Positions 12,431 through 25,750 of a DNA stretch of 64,000 nucleotides are shown in pieces (the first letter of the stretch is position 1; every line of letters starts with the position of its first letter). Under the pieces are notes generated by a model. It made no database searches, was not told the origin of the DNA, and saw only the letters and a program-made list of their open reading frames with translations. The translations under genes and the position numbers were made by a program. The stretch is taken from assembly GCA_021442155.1 (NCBI GenBank), contig CM038216.1, positions 160,565,983-160,629,982 on the forward strand, read 5' to 3'. Source of the DNA: Cymbidium sinense (Eukaryota; Streptophyta; Magnoliopsida; Asparagales; Orchidaceae).

Positions 12431-12482
12431 TTTGATATTAATCAATTTTTGTTTCTTATGATAAATCTTCAGGCCATAGTGT

Positions 12483-12660
12483 CGGAAATGATACTTGAGG
12501 TCGATCTTATACTGCCTAGAATACCCATACAGTTAATGTCGGTATTATAACAAAATAGAAAAGAAATTAAACTAGAGAAATACATGAGAAAGAGTTGTGA
12601 ATCTTGAATCGGATAACACAAGCAGATCCGGGGAGAGGCAGTCAAGGACGAGCTTTAATA
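12483..12660 (-). repeat. Copia-1 right (5') LTR
   Basis: The outer end TTTAATA at 12660 is followed by the target duplication GGATG. Blocks shared with the left LTR include 'tactgcctagaata', 'gtcggtattata' and 'gaaattaaactagag'. It is about 45 bp longer than the left LTR, mainly from a segment near 12573-12635 absent from the other copy. The inner boundary near 12483 is approximate. Confidence 0.7.
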
Positions 12661-12665
12661 GGATG

Positions 12666-13668
12666 AGCATAGAAAATCCTCTGAGATAATTTCTATTATA
12701 TTCATAGATGATGGGTTAAATTTGACATCATACATGATAGGAGAGGCAAACATGTTTTCGTCTTGTGGTGAATCAAATTAAGAATTGAGCATTTAGCAGA
12801 GACGACTCACAATGACAAGAGGTGTGGTGAATCAAATTAGAATTTGCAGTTGTTCTCTCAGCTTTTCTAGGGATAGATGAAATCTTTTATTGACAAGATT
12901 GTTGCAATGAAAAGCATAATTGCTTATAGAAGTGATTTATGATAGATACAATTGTCAGCAAAGATAGATGCTGAGGAAGGTCCTCTCTAAGATTTGCATA
13001 ATGGGAAACCTATTCGGATCAAGAGCAAGTGTTTTATTGTTTACATATTTACCTGTAGCTTAGAAGTTGCACATTTCTTCAACTCACCTATGCAGATTCA
13101 CACATGTTTTGGCGATAAAGACTTGGATTTGAGGCTGCAACCTTTTTAATATATGCACTATTCTTGAAGAAGAGATTTTCTAAGAGTTTACAGACTTTGG
13201 GTTTGTAGTTTTTATTCTTAGCATTCAAGGGATGACTTTTCTTCTGCCTTGCCCACAGCTTTCGTAGCTTTTATAGTGACAGCTGGTAGGACTCTCTATT
13301 AGCATGATTTTGATGACGAGGAACAAATACGGAGATAAATCATTGATTTGATGTTTCACTCATTCAAATCTGGGAGGTTTTAGTGCAGTGATCTAATTTC
13401 AGCGATTTACTTCTAATAAAATCGTGGTCATTCGATTCTCGATTAAGGTCAAGATTAACCCCATGTTTCTTATTTAGTTAAATTAAGCTAAATAAAGAAA
13501 GGATTAATTAACTTTTTTTTTCAAATTTTAAAAATAAATAATTAAATCAAACAAGATCTTAAAAAATGTCAACGAAATTATTACAACATATAATTTAATC
13601 TTAAAGATCAAAGTTTATTTAAAAACGAAAAATAAATTATTAATATTTTAACTATAATTAAATACAAC
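12666..13668. other. Copia-1 flank, no gene recognised
   Basis: This is the sequence that adjoined 3474 before Copia-1 inserted. Joined across the element, the first codons stay open, but I find no BTB or ETO1 similarity in it. It contains no RNA gene or repeat that I can name. Confidence 0.5.
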
Positions 13669-13997
13669 AAATTATCTAAATATAGTTGGAGTGGCTTTAC
13701 TCTTAGAGATAAAATGCGAAATGAGTATGTTAAAAAAAGGGAGTAGTGTGATAAGATTAGAGAGTGCCTTAGATGGTTTGGCCACATAAAAGCGTTGTCA
13801 ATCGATTGAGAGTAGATGATTAGATTTTATTTAAGAAAATATAGATCTAAAAGACTTAGTTAAGATGTATAAAAAATGACCTTAGTATACTTGAATTAAA
13901 TGAGAATTTGAGGATACAATAGAGCCGAAGGATTCATATAGACGACCCCACTTAGTAGGATAAAGACTTGTTGTTGTTGTAAATTATCTAACTATAG
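13669..13997 (+). mobile_element. 5'-truncated RTE-type LINE tail with 17-bp target duplication
   Basis: Only the last 295 bp of a LINE are present (13686-13980). They correspond to the end of the RTE ORF (its reverse complement counterpart is at 30900-31200 in this window) and finish with the tail TTGTTGTTGTTGT. The flanks AAATTATCTAAATATAG (13669-13685) and AAATTATCTAACTATAG (13981-13997) are a 17-bp target-site duplication with one mismatch. Simple-repeat TTG tails are characteristic of RTE LINEs. The insertion is 5'-truncated, as usual for target-primed reverse transcription. Confidence 0.88.
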
Positions 13998-16900
13998 TAT
14001 ATAAAGTTCGTTATAAGTTATTTTAACTCCAACTTTTGAAATCACATGATATTTTATTTTTTAAGTTGATTATTAGCTTAGCATCTCTGAAAGGTTAAAT
14101 TAGTTTTTATCTTGATGAGTGTGATATATTACATTTTTATCTTTTACTCTATCTCTCTCTCTCTTAATTTTTTCTTCAAAAGCAGTGAACAATCTATTTT
14201 TTTCTTAGTTTATTGAGTTATATTGCATAAAACTATTTACTAGCTGTACTAAAATGAAAGATGTAATTTTTTTTAATTTTCTAGTACTTTTATTTTAATA
14301 ATTCCATATATCTTATGCACCCTCAAACAATTCACATATGAATGAGAAGAAATTTTTCTTATACTCTACAAGTTACTAAAATATATTATTTCTTATAGAA
14401 TTTGATAGTAATGTCCTTTTTCTTTAAATGTGTTTTCTTTATGACATATGACGCTAATATCTTTTTTTTATCTTCACACCATAAATTAATGTGAAATTTA
14501 ATTTTAGTTTCTCTAAAACTTAGTCATATCTTTGCTTCTCCTATTGGTCTCCATCAAAGGCCATGAAATTCCAATTTTTCAAGTGCCTTTTTGAGATCAT
14601 CACGCAATCAGATGATGTTATAAAATGTTACAGATAAGAAGTTGTAAAAGTAATAATTTTTTATAGAAGTTTATAGATTCAAGTAGCCTACATATAATAT
14701 AAACTAGGTTAGAAATTTATCTTCATGTTTTAACGAAGACATCAAAAATAGCTATTAATAGCAACTCACAAATAATTTATAGTTAAATGATATACTGTTG
14801 TGCAATTATTATGTTGACTAAAATTTTAGACTTACTTTAAATGATATTACTCTACTCAATAAAGTTAATCTAAAAAGGTTTCACTTTTGTGTAGCTTAAA
14901 AGAATATATAATTATTTGTCTCTTTATGTGTTCAATATCTTAATTTTCTTAACCATATATTAATATAATTAATTAAATTGATGCATATCACTCTAGTGTC
15001 TTTATAGATAAAAGCCAACCATAAATTGTTCTTTTTGATCTAATTTGAGAAAATATCTTGCTTTAGGCTTTAATTTTTTTTTTTCACTTTGTTTTTTAAG
15101 AGTTCCAAATCTATACTTTTGTACTGCTCCAACAAATCCCATATTACATTCAAGTTATCTTTATTTTTTTTTCTTTACTTATATCATAAATTAAATATAA
15201 AGTTCTTCATAATATGCCTAATATATAGATTACATTCACTTAAATGTCTTCTTTAAAAGTAGATCCCGAGAGATACTCCACTTATTCTAATTCAGTTTAA
15301 CTCCATACTATGGGAGTCCGCTATCTAATAGTATATGTGAGTCAACAATTTTTGGTGTCATTCTTAATTTTTTCCATAATTGATATCCACTCAAATTTGG
15401 TTGAGACTTAAAGTTTCTACTATTCTTAAAAATGCACCTATATTTATTCTACATGTTGATCAACGAATAAGAGTATCTAGTGGTAATCAAATCATGTGTT
15501 TTTCTACTATTTTTTAATATAAATGTTTTTGATGATTTCATGTAATACTAGCAATCTAATTTCCTTATAGTGTTCCAACCTAATAACATATAATAAACTG
15601 GAAAAATACTAATTACCCACATAAGTGTTGTGTTTATCACACTAATTTTTTATTGAAATATTATTTGTCCGCACACCTTATTCTAATAAATTTAGTTTCA
15701 ATATAAATAAAATATATAGTAACTTTATATGCAATATTGGAGAGCTCTTTTGATCAAATTTAAAAATGAAGAGAAAAAGAGGTAGATGAGATGATTTATC
15801 TTCTAACTATTGAGGAGTAAAAAAAAATTAGGCTAAAATTAAGCTGTGGGAGCCAATGGGTGGGAAAAAAAACCCAAAATGGGGCTTGAGAGAAAGATGA
15901 CAAAGGGAAATAAGAAGTTCAACTTGGTTGGTTGATTATAAATGAATATTGACATAATCTTTAGTAAATTTTTTTTATTAAAAAAATTGTTTTTAAATTG
16001 ACATAACTTTTGGCAAAAATACCCAACACATTTTTTGATGAATCTTTTTTTTCTAACAAAGAAATCACCAAAAACTTAATAATAAAAGTTTCACTATCAC
16101 ATTTATTGGTGATTCTGCGGTGTTTTATTATGAAACATTTATTAATTTATATTCATCAAGCATAACATATGTAAGTTTTGAGTTTTACTTTTGACTATAA
16201 CATTTTTTTAAGGCATGCTAATAGTGAAAATTTTTTTTTATTGTAAACTTATTGTAAAAAGTGTCAAAATTCTCTTAATTTGAAGTTCTTTTGTTATCAT
16301 CATTGTGCATAGATATAACATAACTTATTTTATTTAAATTAATTTGGTAATGATTCTATATTACTTAATGGTTATAGTTTAATTTTATGTTGAATCTACT
16401 GCAGTCAATAAACATAAAGCTATAAGATTTGACACCTAGGCTAATTGCACTAATAGGTTTAAATAAATTTGTATGTCATATAAAATGACTATTTATCTAT
16501 TGTACATGTTAGAAATTATCTCTCTAACAAATAGCTTCTTTGCATCTCTTTTAAGATCTCCACAATAACACTTTTAAGTATCCTAATATCAACATTAATT
16601 CACATTTTATGCATGAAGAAATTATATCATCTCATAAAAATATGTTTTCTTAATGTATCCTAAATTTTCTTTCGAATTTTATATGTAGAAACACATATAA
16701 TCTCTTATGTTTGAGTGCATAAAAATTAAATAAATTTATGCTAATCACATTCTTCTTATGTCTATGCATTATATGATATATTGATGAAATTATCATTGAG
16801 CAAAAGCCTACTTCTATCATATTCAAATGCATAAAATTAGATGTTTAGACTTTCCAAAAAATGATAAAGTTTTAAAAAATTAGTGTTAGAAAGTAGAATA

Positions 16901-19262
16901 CCACTCAATCACATCATTAATTTCAATGCTTGCATTTAAAATATTTTTTAAAGTTGTTAGATACTTAAGAAAATAACTCGACTAGTACTAAATGATTATC
17001 TTGGCATAACTATGAAAGATAATGCATTTAGTAAATTAAAAAAAATTAAAGAAACTAAAACACTCTTCAAATAAATTCATCATTTTATAAAAAAAATTAG
17101 CAATAAAGAATATTTTTAAATCTATTTGTTACATCTATTAAATAAACTTGATTTTTCTTTTTGTTTCTATTTATAGGAAATATTTAACTTGTCATAGAAA
17201 GAGTCACATTTATCTTTTTCAAAATTATCACGAGGCAATCATTACATACTATTAACATCTTAGAGTATGGAAAATTATTATCAACGACAAATTGTTGTAT
17301 GTAAAGAGGTATGCCAAGTAAGAATATCATAAGAAACAAATAATGAAATTTGATGTATAATGGTTTGGCTGCTAACTAGGTTATGTCCATTCTTGAGTTC
17401 TCCTTATGTGATTTCCACCAACCACTCCACTACTGTAATAAGAAAAAGAAACATTCTCTTTCATAAGTAATTAGAAATCCCACTATAGTTTTTTTCCATG
17501 TGAGAAATGCTTGACTTCTTGCATAACCCATTTGATCAATATTTAGTTTAAAGCATAAAATTTGTCACTAAACTAGCTAGATAATTAACATCTTCTCAAG
17601 TTTACTTTCTTGGATTCTAGATCTTTTTTAAGACTAGTAAATAAATCTCTTACAAGGTAAATATTTTAATTTGCAATATAAGGTTTGAAAAGAAGATAAC
17701 TTGGTGTGACACATAATTTTCTTTCTCCAATTTTCTTTTAGAGATTGCAAGTGTAGAATTATCTTTAGAACTATTATCCACATTTATAACTTTATATTAA
17801 CAATAAGATTCAACATTATAATCAATTAAATCCCCAATTATGTGAATGAGAAGTTCAAATTCAAACTATTAGTTGATTGTGCTGTAGGATCATAATCATA
17901 TGGTATAATCAATTTCATATCTAATCATGAACTTAATTGATTAAAAGTGTATAATATATTAAATTTAAAAAATTAATCATATAATATCCCATGCATTCAA
18001 TAGTAAATCTAGTTCAAATCAAACAATAATAAAAACAAATTGATCCAAATAATTTCTTTTTAAATTAACCACATTGTACATTGTGAAGCATAATATACAA
18101 GATCATACTTTGAATTATTTATTAAATAATTTTTACTTAACTTATTAAACTATGATCATGCTATGGATTTATTAGTCATTTGATTAGTAACATACAAAAG
18201 GTTCAATTAGGTCTATAGTAATGTTATGGATCAACCTTAACTAAGAGATATTATTTTGAATGGTCATATAGTATATGGACTTATCTAAATAATTTGAAGT
18301 TAAAAAAATGATTATGTCAAACCATAATATGATCAATAAGACTAATGATTGATATTATAGTTACTTGCATCCACTATCATTAGATGATTTAGTGAGCTAT
18401 ACTAAAAGATCTAAGCACTTTAGATCCCACACTAAATTAGCTCAGTTAACTTAGTGAAAGAAACTTAAGGTAAATAGACTCATGCAACACATTATAATAG
18501 ATTTTACGAAGGTGTTGTGAGCACTTAATTGTACCTCAACCCAGGATTAAGTATTACGTTATGTTTACATAGTCATGCTTTTTAGATATATATAATATTA
18601 GTTGATTAATTAATTTATTATAATTTTATCTATCTAGTATGGTACATTAGACATTATAAAATCTTGTTATAATTGGTAAGTAGTTTAATGGTGCATAACA
18701 CCTATGTTATATTTATCTCCCCTCCATTGTATGAGACCATTAGTGCACATCTAACTATCATAAGTGATGTTCGTGCATCACCCTCAAAGAAGGGTTATTA
18801 GAAGATTGTCAAGCAATGTCACCTTGCAAAGAAATTTCTAAATGGCCCAAGACACATTATCATGGTCATTTTTTGATGTTGTTATGTCACACCAAGGAAT
18901 GTGGACACATCTAGTGCATAATCAAAAGATCATAATTGTATGTACACCACACCATTGAAGTCATCATTGGAGTTTTAAAGCACCTATAGAGGGAAAAAAT
19001 TTATATAAGTATTATGTAAAAGTGTATTCTATCTTATGATATGATAATGTTCACATCATGAATATGTGCATCTAAAAAATCTTTTGATAAAAGAATATAG
19101 TTTAAATAAAATTGTCTATACAATTATGTGCATCATGGATTGCAACTCCAATCACACTATATGCATAAAAGAGTATGGTGCTAAAGGCATGAACACATTA
19201 ATGGTGGTGAGAGATAAATATATGGTTATATAATCAATAAAGAATAGAGAACCACACTAAAA

Positions 19263-19266
19263 GTGA

Positions 19267-19297
<31 letters not shown>

Positions 19298-19298
19298 G
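19263..19298. repeat. Compound (GT)n(GA)n microsatellite
   Basis: An alternating GT run passes directly into a GA run within about 36 bp. Confidence 0.9.
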
Positions 19299-19591
19299 AT
19301 AAGTTGTTACTACCAAACACAAGAGAGGGTCATGACATTTGAGAAATGTGATATGGAATGAGTTGATCTTTTTAAAGAATTTTACCTATGAAAAGCTTCA
19401 AAAGAAAGAAAATTTTGCATATCTCAAAGAGAGCAAAGAGAAAGCATTATATGGCATTTGAGTGGGAAATGCAATTGATGTAAATGAGGTGAAGAAAATG
19501 GGGAACTTATGTAGTGAAAACATATATTCAAATTAGAATGCATTATGGGTAAAAGTATTAGTGATACTTAATTTTATATCTATTTAGAATG

Positions 19592-19616
19592 ATATATATA
19601 TATATATATATATATA
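19592..19616. repeat. (AT)n microsatellite
   Basis: About 12 uninterrupted AT units. Confidence 0.9.
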
Positions 19617-20299
19617 ATTTTATTATTTTCTTATAAAATTTTAAATATGTTTATATACATATAAGTATTTTAATTTTATCATTATTATTTATTATTATAT
19701 TTAGAATTTTTTATTTTTTTCACATGATTATTTTTATAGTTTTGTTCTCACTTTTTCTATATTTATATTATATTATAAATTATATTCTTATCCTCATCTT
19801 TTATGAGAATATTTGTGGTTGCAAATCTCATGCATTTTAATTTATTATGCCTAGTAATTCTCTACAACTGATCATTTTAAATTTAATGTTAGATACTTAA
19901 AGGAATATTTCAAAAATTTAAGGTATTTTAGTAATTTACATTAAATTACATTATTTTTTTTTAAAAAATCATATTTAACCACTTTGATTATCATTTTCAT
20001 TCAAATATCATTGATTGTAATTTTAATGTTGTTGAATGTGACTAAAAGGTTGATGATCATATCAAATCTACTTATAATCAGTTCTATATCAAAGTTAAAA
20101 AAAAAATATGTTGATGCAAAAAAATATCAAATGATTGGTCTTAACCCATACTAACTTTTGTATTAAAATGGAATTAAAATTATTTAGACCAATTGTCTAT
20201 ATTTCTTTATTAATACCTTAATAGTGGTAATAATATTATTAGTTTTAATTAAGTCATGCATTAGAAACTAACAAATGAGTCCTATAGAATGTTTTACGA

Positions 20300-20319
20300 T
20301 ATATATATATATATATATA
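20300..20319. repeat. (AT)n microsatellite beside LTR copy A
   Basis: About 10 AT units directly next to the left edge of LTR copy A. Confidence 0.85.
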
Positions 20320-22140
20320 ACCTTCATTTAAGTATAACCTCCTTCATGGGTAAGTACAAAACATACTCTCCTTTATTAAGTATAACCTAACATGTACTCT
20401 TAATGCAAGTATAACCCAACATGTACTTTCCTTAAAGGGAAACTACAACCCAACAAGAAATCAAGACAAGGCAAAGAAAAGATACACATCTAATCTCAAT
20501 TTTAAAATGATTTTGCATAACCCAACTAATAATAGGGAATTGAACATTAATAAAAAAAAGAGCACCCTTTAACGTTAAATGAAATTAAAACAAGATCTTC
20601 AATCAAATATTTAATGCAATTAAGTACTTAATATTGCTTGAATGATCTTTAAAAGTTTGAAATGATTAAAATGACTTTGAAATGCAAACTAAACATTACT
20701 TTGAATTATTTTCAATAAGCTAACTTTTATACAAATGATAAATGTATTTGCAATTGAAATAATTAGACAATCACATGAATGGTTTGCATCATACCATAAG
20801 AAAGTTATCACATAACATATACATAAACCAATTGAAGACAAGTAATCAATAAGTACAAAAACATTTATGCAAGATGAGTGGAACCAAATAGAAATGAAAT
20901 GAAATAAGATGTTCATAATCAAATTTAACCAACCTATATGAATCTTTAAGCCAAAGGGATAAACAATGGATATTCAAATGATTAAGCACTAGAAATTCAA
21001 AACCTTTAAAAAAGACTTCAGCCAAAACAATAAATAAAAGGATTATCAATGATTAAGCACAAAAATAAATTGATCTTTATATAAACAAGAAATCAATGGA
21101 TTATCAAGTAGTTAAGTCTAAAACAAATTGATCTTATTATGTTTGTTCTTACAAAAAAGAGCTAAATGAGGTGAATGAACACAAGATAATTTAAATAACC
21201 TTGTAATTTAAAAGGAAAGAAAAATAAAAATAAGTATTAGTTTAAAACATAAAATTCAAGACCAATGCTATGATGCTATAAGGGAGGAAACACAAATCTT
21301 CACTTTGCAATCAATCTTCAAGCCAAATAAATGTACAAGGGAAAGAGAAAATGATAAATTTTGTACTTGAATCACCAAAAAATTATATTTTCTTTAGCAA
21401 GGATCGATCAATAGAGAGGATGATAAGAGAGAATTTTAGCTTTTGTATCTTTTTAAGCTAAAATAAGACTTTATATAATCTATTGACCAAAATTGATACA
21501 TGAAAAATTGATTTGACATCAATTTCATTCAAAGGAATAAAGATCTAAGAGATCTTAAGTTCTTACAAATTTGTTTCAACCCAATATAATGTTTTATGTG
21601 ATTCATTAAGATATAGAGATATAGGAAATTCGGCCAATGAGATTTAAACATGAAGGAAGTTTTGAATAAAACAAATCCATGGAAAATCACTTCAATAATT
21701 TGACAAATTCCCTAAAATAAACTCTCAAAAATAATGCATGAATTAATTTAGATCAAAGATGATTGTATTATATACTATTAAATGTTTATATATATAAAAT
21801 TTATTAAACTCAAAGCAAATCAATAAAACTTTCCTAAAATAGATCAAATAAAAAAAGGAATTATTTGAAAAAATGATTTTCTTAAATTTAAAATAACTTG
21901 TAATAAAGTAATTAGGCTCTAAATAATCATAATTAATCATGATTGGGACGTTAAACATATTCCATTAAAATTTATTTGCTTTAGCAAGTATATGTCATCA
22001 TAAAAGAAGTTTGAATTAAAGAATAATTCAAAATAGTTCAAATTCATAAATTTAAATAAAAAAATTTTAAAATATGTAAAATGAGGGAATATAATATGAA
22101 GATGTTTTGAATGAACTTCACACATTTTATTACACAAAAT
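20320..22140 (-). repeat. LTR copy A of the Copia-2 family, truncated
   Basis: It contains the family landmarks in the same order as the other copies: 'ccttcatgggtaagtacaa' (20341-20359), 'acccaacaagaaatcaagac', 'attgaagacaagtaatca', 'gctttagcaagg' and 'cacacattttattacacaaa' at the right edge. It stops there and lacks the last several hundred bp that copies B and D have, including the TGTTGA end. Several long A/T-rich open frames in it (20689-22137, minus) are not genes. It lies directly beside copy B in the same orientation. Confidence 0.75.
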
Positions 22141-22299
22141 GCATTAAAATTTCTTTTTTTGTTATTGTGAATTTGAATTAGGTTTTAAAAATAAATTTAA
22201 AAAAATATTTTATTTTATTTTTGTAGAAGACTTAAATATTTAATAATAATACTTTAGTGAAATGAAGCAATAGAAAAAGTAATACTATAAAAATAAAGT

Positions 22300-24806
22300 G
22301 TAGAAAAGTAAAGGAAGAGAACACAAAGAATTTTATGTGGTTCACCAAACAAATCAATCCAAACCTAGCCACCTAGATAGAATTCACTAAATCAAAGTTG
22401 AGATTACAAATCTCATACTCTCCTTCATGGGTAAGTACAACCCAACATGTACTCTTCTTAACAGGCAAGTATAACTCAACATGTACTTTCCTTAAATGGC
22501 AAGTACAATCAAACAAGAAATCAAGACAAGGCAAAGAGAAAGATACAAGTCTAAATCTCAATTTTAAAATGTTTTTGCACTCACAACCCAATCTATACTA
22601 ATATTATGGCAATTGAATATTAATGAAAAGAGAGCACCCTTTAACTTTAAATGAAATTAAAACAAGATCGTCAATCAAATATTTCATGCGATTAAATAAC
22701 TTAATGTTGCTTGAATGATCTTTAAAATGTTTGAAATGATTTTCTTGAATGACTTTGAAATGTAAACTAAAATGCAATCACGAAAACTTTACTTTCAATT
22801 CTTTTTCACACAAGCTAACTTTAATTCAAATGATAAATGTATTTGCAATTGAATAACTAAACAATCACATGAATAAAGATTTGAATGATACCATAAGAAA
22901 GCTATCACATAACATATACATAAACCAATTGATGACAAGTAATCAACAAGCATAAAAAGTTATCATCCAAATAAAAATGAAATGAAATAAGATGTTAAGC
23001 ACAATCAAATTTAACCAACATATATGAATCTTTAAGCCAAAGATAAATAATGAATATTCAAATGATTAAGCACTAGGAAATTAAAATCTTTGAAAAGACA
23101 TCAACCAAATTATAAACAAAAGGATTATCCAATGTTCATAAAATAAATTGATCTTTATGTTAGCTTTAAGCCAAACAAGAAATCAAAAGGATTATCAAGT
23201 AGTTAAGTCTAAAAATTGATCTTGTTATGTTCTTGTCCAAACAAGAGCTAAATGTTATGATGAATAACATAAGATAATTTAAATAACTTATAAACTTCAA
23301 AGCCAAGAAGAAATAAAAGAAGTATAAATTTAGCATAGAAATTCAAGACCAATGCTATGATGCTTTTGGCCAAGGGAGGAAACAAACCAAACCTTCACTT
23401 TTCTCAATCAATTTTCAAGCCAAATAAATGTCCAAGGGAAATAGAAGAATGATGAGGAATGCTTGCATTTTAATCACCAAAATCTCCAAGTATTTGCTTT
23501 AGCAAGGACTGGCTATGATGGAGAAGATGAGCAAGAGATCACGAAAGAATTTCAACTTTATTTTTTTAATCCTTTTTAAGTTGAAATAAGACTCTTAAAT
23601 AGATGAGGAGAGTCAACAATGATAGAGAAATTGATTTTACATCAATTTGAATTTCAAATTCAAAGGAATAAGGATAGCAAGGAGATCTTCAATAGGCTCC
23701 TTACAAATTTGTTTCAACCCAATATGAAATGTTTGCTATGTGATTCATAAGAGAAGAGGAGTACCATAGGAAATTTGGCCAAGGAGATTTAAACATGAAG
23801 GAGGGAGATTTGAATAAAATAAATCCTTGGAAAATCACTTTAATAATTTTGATAAAATAAGAAATTTTCAAAATAATACATGAATCAATTTAGATGAAGG
23901 CTGATTGTATTATATAATTATTGAATATTTAAATAATATATCCATTTATTAAATTCAAAGAAAAGTGCTAAAATTTTCCTAAAATAGATCAAATAAAAAA
24001 AGAAATTATTTTGAAAAAGAGGGATGATTTGAATTTAAATTTAAAATAAGTTGAATAAATTAATTAGGCTCTAAATAATCATAATTAATCATGCTTGGGA
24101 TTTTCAATATATTCCATAAAAAATTGAATTGATTTTGCAAGTATATGCCATGCATAAAGAAGTTTGAATTAAAGAATAATTCAAAATAATTCAAATTCGA
24201 AATTCAAATAAATGAATTTTAAAAAATATGAAAAGAAGGAATATAATATGAAATATTTTGAATGAACTTCACACATTTATTACACAAAATGCATTAAAAA
24301 ATTCGGCCAAAAAAAAAATATTAGAGGAAAATGATAATAGAGAGAATAAGAGGAAAAAAGAATTAATTTTAGGATAATTTAATTTCATTAATTAAAATAT
24401 GAATAAATATTATGAATGGCATGAATGATTTATTAAAGTTTAAACATAATTTATCTTGTTGACCACATTTAATGGAACTTATTTCATGCATTTAGTTCAT
24501 ACTATCCAAAATGAATAACTTAATAAATAATACAATATTATAGAAAATATAAATAATTTTAGAATGATAAAACTAAAATTGAATGAACCATTTATTTTTT
24601 CTTAGTGAGCTTTACATTTGCCTTAATATAATAATTCCTAGAAAAATTTTCACCCAGTCTATGTCCAATAGCTTTAGCAATTTGATATAACTAAAGAATG
24701 GGGAGTCAAGAATTTTCTATAATTTGAATTTAACTTGATTAGTAGTATTAATATGTGTTTGTTATCATCAAAATTAATATCATGAGATGGTGGCATGAAG
24801 TCAACA
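22300..24806 (-). repeat. LTR copy B of the Copia-2 family
   Basis: A near full-length LTR. Its start has 'acacaaagaattttatgtgg' (22321-22340) and 'ctagccacctag', followed by all family landmarks. Its right edge reads 'gcatgaagtcaaca' at 24806, which on the minus strand is the LTR start TGTTGACTTC. No Copia internal sequence is attached on either side. Beyond the end lie a microsatellite and then the 3' flank of terpene synthase copy 1, just as copy D adjoins terpene synthase copy 2. It is either a solo LTR or the surviving edge of a duplicated block. Confidence 0.75.
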
Positions 24807-24851
24807 TACAACACACACACACACAATATTATACATATATATATAGAATAA

Positions 24852-24863
<12 letters not shown>

Positions 24864-24911
<48 letters not shown>

Positions 24912-24929
24912 AGAGAGAGAGAGAGAGAG
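24864..24929. repeat. Compound (TA)n(GA)n microsatellite between LTR B and terpene synthase copy 1
   Basis: About 44 bp of TA followed by about 20 bp of GA. A matching TA/GA tract sits at 41154-41209 between LTR D and terpene synthase copy 2. Confidence 0.9.
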
Positions 24930-25750
24930 CTCTTACATGAAGGGAAGTTTGTTGATGTTCTTGAAGCTTTAGCTTTAATTTGGTATTAGATTGTTCATGA
25001 TTATAATAATGTAAAAGTAAATAGTTGGTGTCACCAATAAATTTAAGCTTTTAAGATGAAAATGAGTTTAATCAAAAGTGTATTTGAATAAATTTCTACC
25101 ATTCTTTAGTTCAATCCTTAATACCACATAATTCATTATTTTCTCATGTAGTGCTTGATTTCATAAATTTATTTGAGACTCATTCTACTTCTAGGTTGAC
25201 ACTTCCAAATCAACATCATTTTTTTAACAAAACATTGTCTTAATGGTCCTAAAGAAAATGCTATAATGTGCAAACAATATGAATGTTGATCTCAAGACTT
25301 TGTAATATATGTTGTTGACCTTCTAATCAAAATGATAGTGAAGTGTAAGTAAAGATTGAAAGGTCTTAATACTATTAGTCACCTCATATTATTTTCTATC
25401 TTTAGGAACATTTTTAGTGCTGGTGATCAATATATTACTTAGTATCATCAAAAAAAATCAACAATCAACAATCGATGAAATGAAGATAAAAAACTTGCAA
25501 ATATTTTTTGTTGTTTTGTAAACCATTGATCAAAACCTTCTTCTAAAACTTATTCACAATTTTTTGTGAAATCATATATATTTTTCATTAACAACTTATA
25601 AGTCATTAAATTTGACATATAAATTAAAACATAAATACAAACACCCATTCAAGCAACTTAGAGATACATGACTCTATATTGCACATAATATTATTTGTAT
25701 GAAAGTAATGAACTTTACAAAATAAAATATGCTCAATCCTTCTTAGAATT
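24930..25750. other. 3' flank of terpene synthase copy 1, duplicated at 41210-42099
   Basis: This segment matches 41210-42099 closely and in the same orientation, for example 'acatgaagggaag' then 'ttgttgatgttcttgaag', and later 'accattctttagttcaatcc'. It has no coding content of its own and marks the shared 3' flank of the two terpene synthase copies. Confidence 0.8.

Larger units (their letters stand above)
3475..12665 (-). mobile_element. Copia-1: decayed Ty1/Copia LTR retrotransposon with GGATG target duplication
   Basis: Read on the minus strand, the order is right LTR, gag, integrase, (foreign insertion), reverse transcriptase, RNase H, polypurine tract, left LTR, as in Ty1/Copia. The 5-bp direct repeat GGATG flanks the element at 3475-3479 and 12661-12665. 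The outer ends are TATTA (3480) and TAATA (12660). Both LTRs share blocks such as 'aaaagaaattaaactagag' and 'ctttaata'. All coding parts carry stops and shifts, so the element is dead. A 5151-bp stretch (5419-10569) interrupts it between integrase and reverse transcriptase. No clear tRNA primer site is left beside the right LTR. Confidence 0.85.
13998..20290. other. 6.3 kb of AT-rich DNA with no recognisable gene
   Basis: Stops are dense in all six frames. The longest open frame (16650-16832, minus) has no resemblance to a known protein. There is no LTR or TIR pair, tRNA or rRNA. The only structured sites are microsatellites: a GT/GA tract at 19263-19298 and an AT tract near 19592-19616. Old, unrecognisable transposon sequence is likely but not shown. 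Confidence 0.6.

Noticed and set aside
20689..22137. Several antisense open frames of 60-77 codons
   Set aside because: They lie within LTR copy A, consist of AT-derived residues and are not shared as intact frames with the other LTR copies.
24755..24940. Open frame across the TA/GA microsatellite near terpene synthase copy 1
   Set aside because: Its translation is mostly repeated I/Y and E/R residues from the microsatellite; not a gene.
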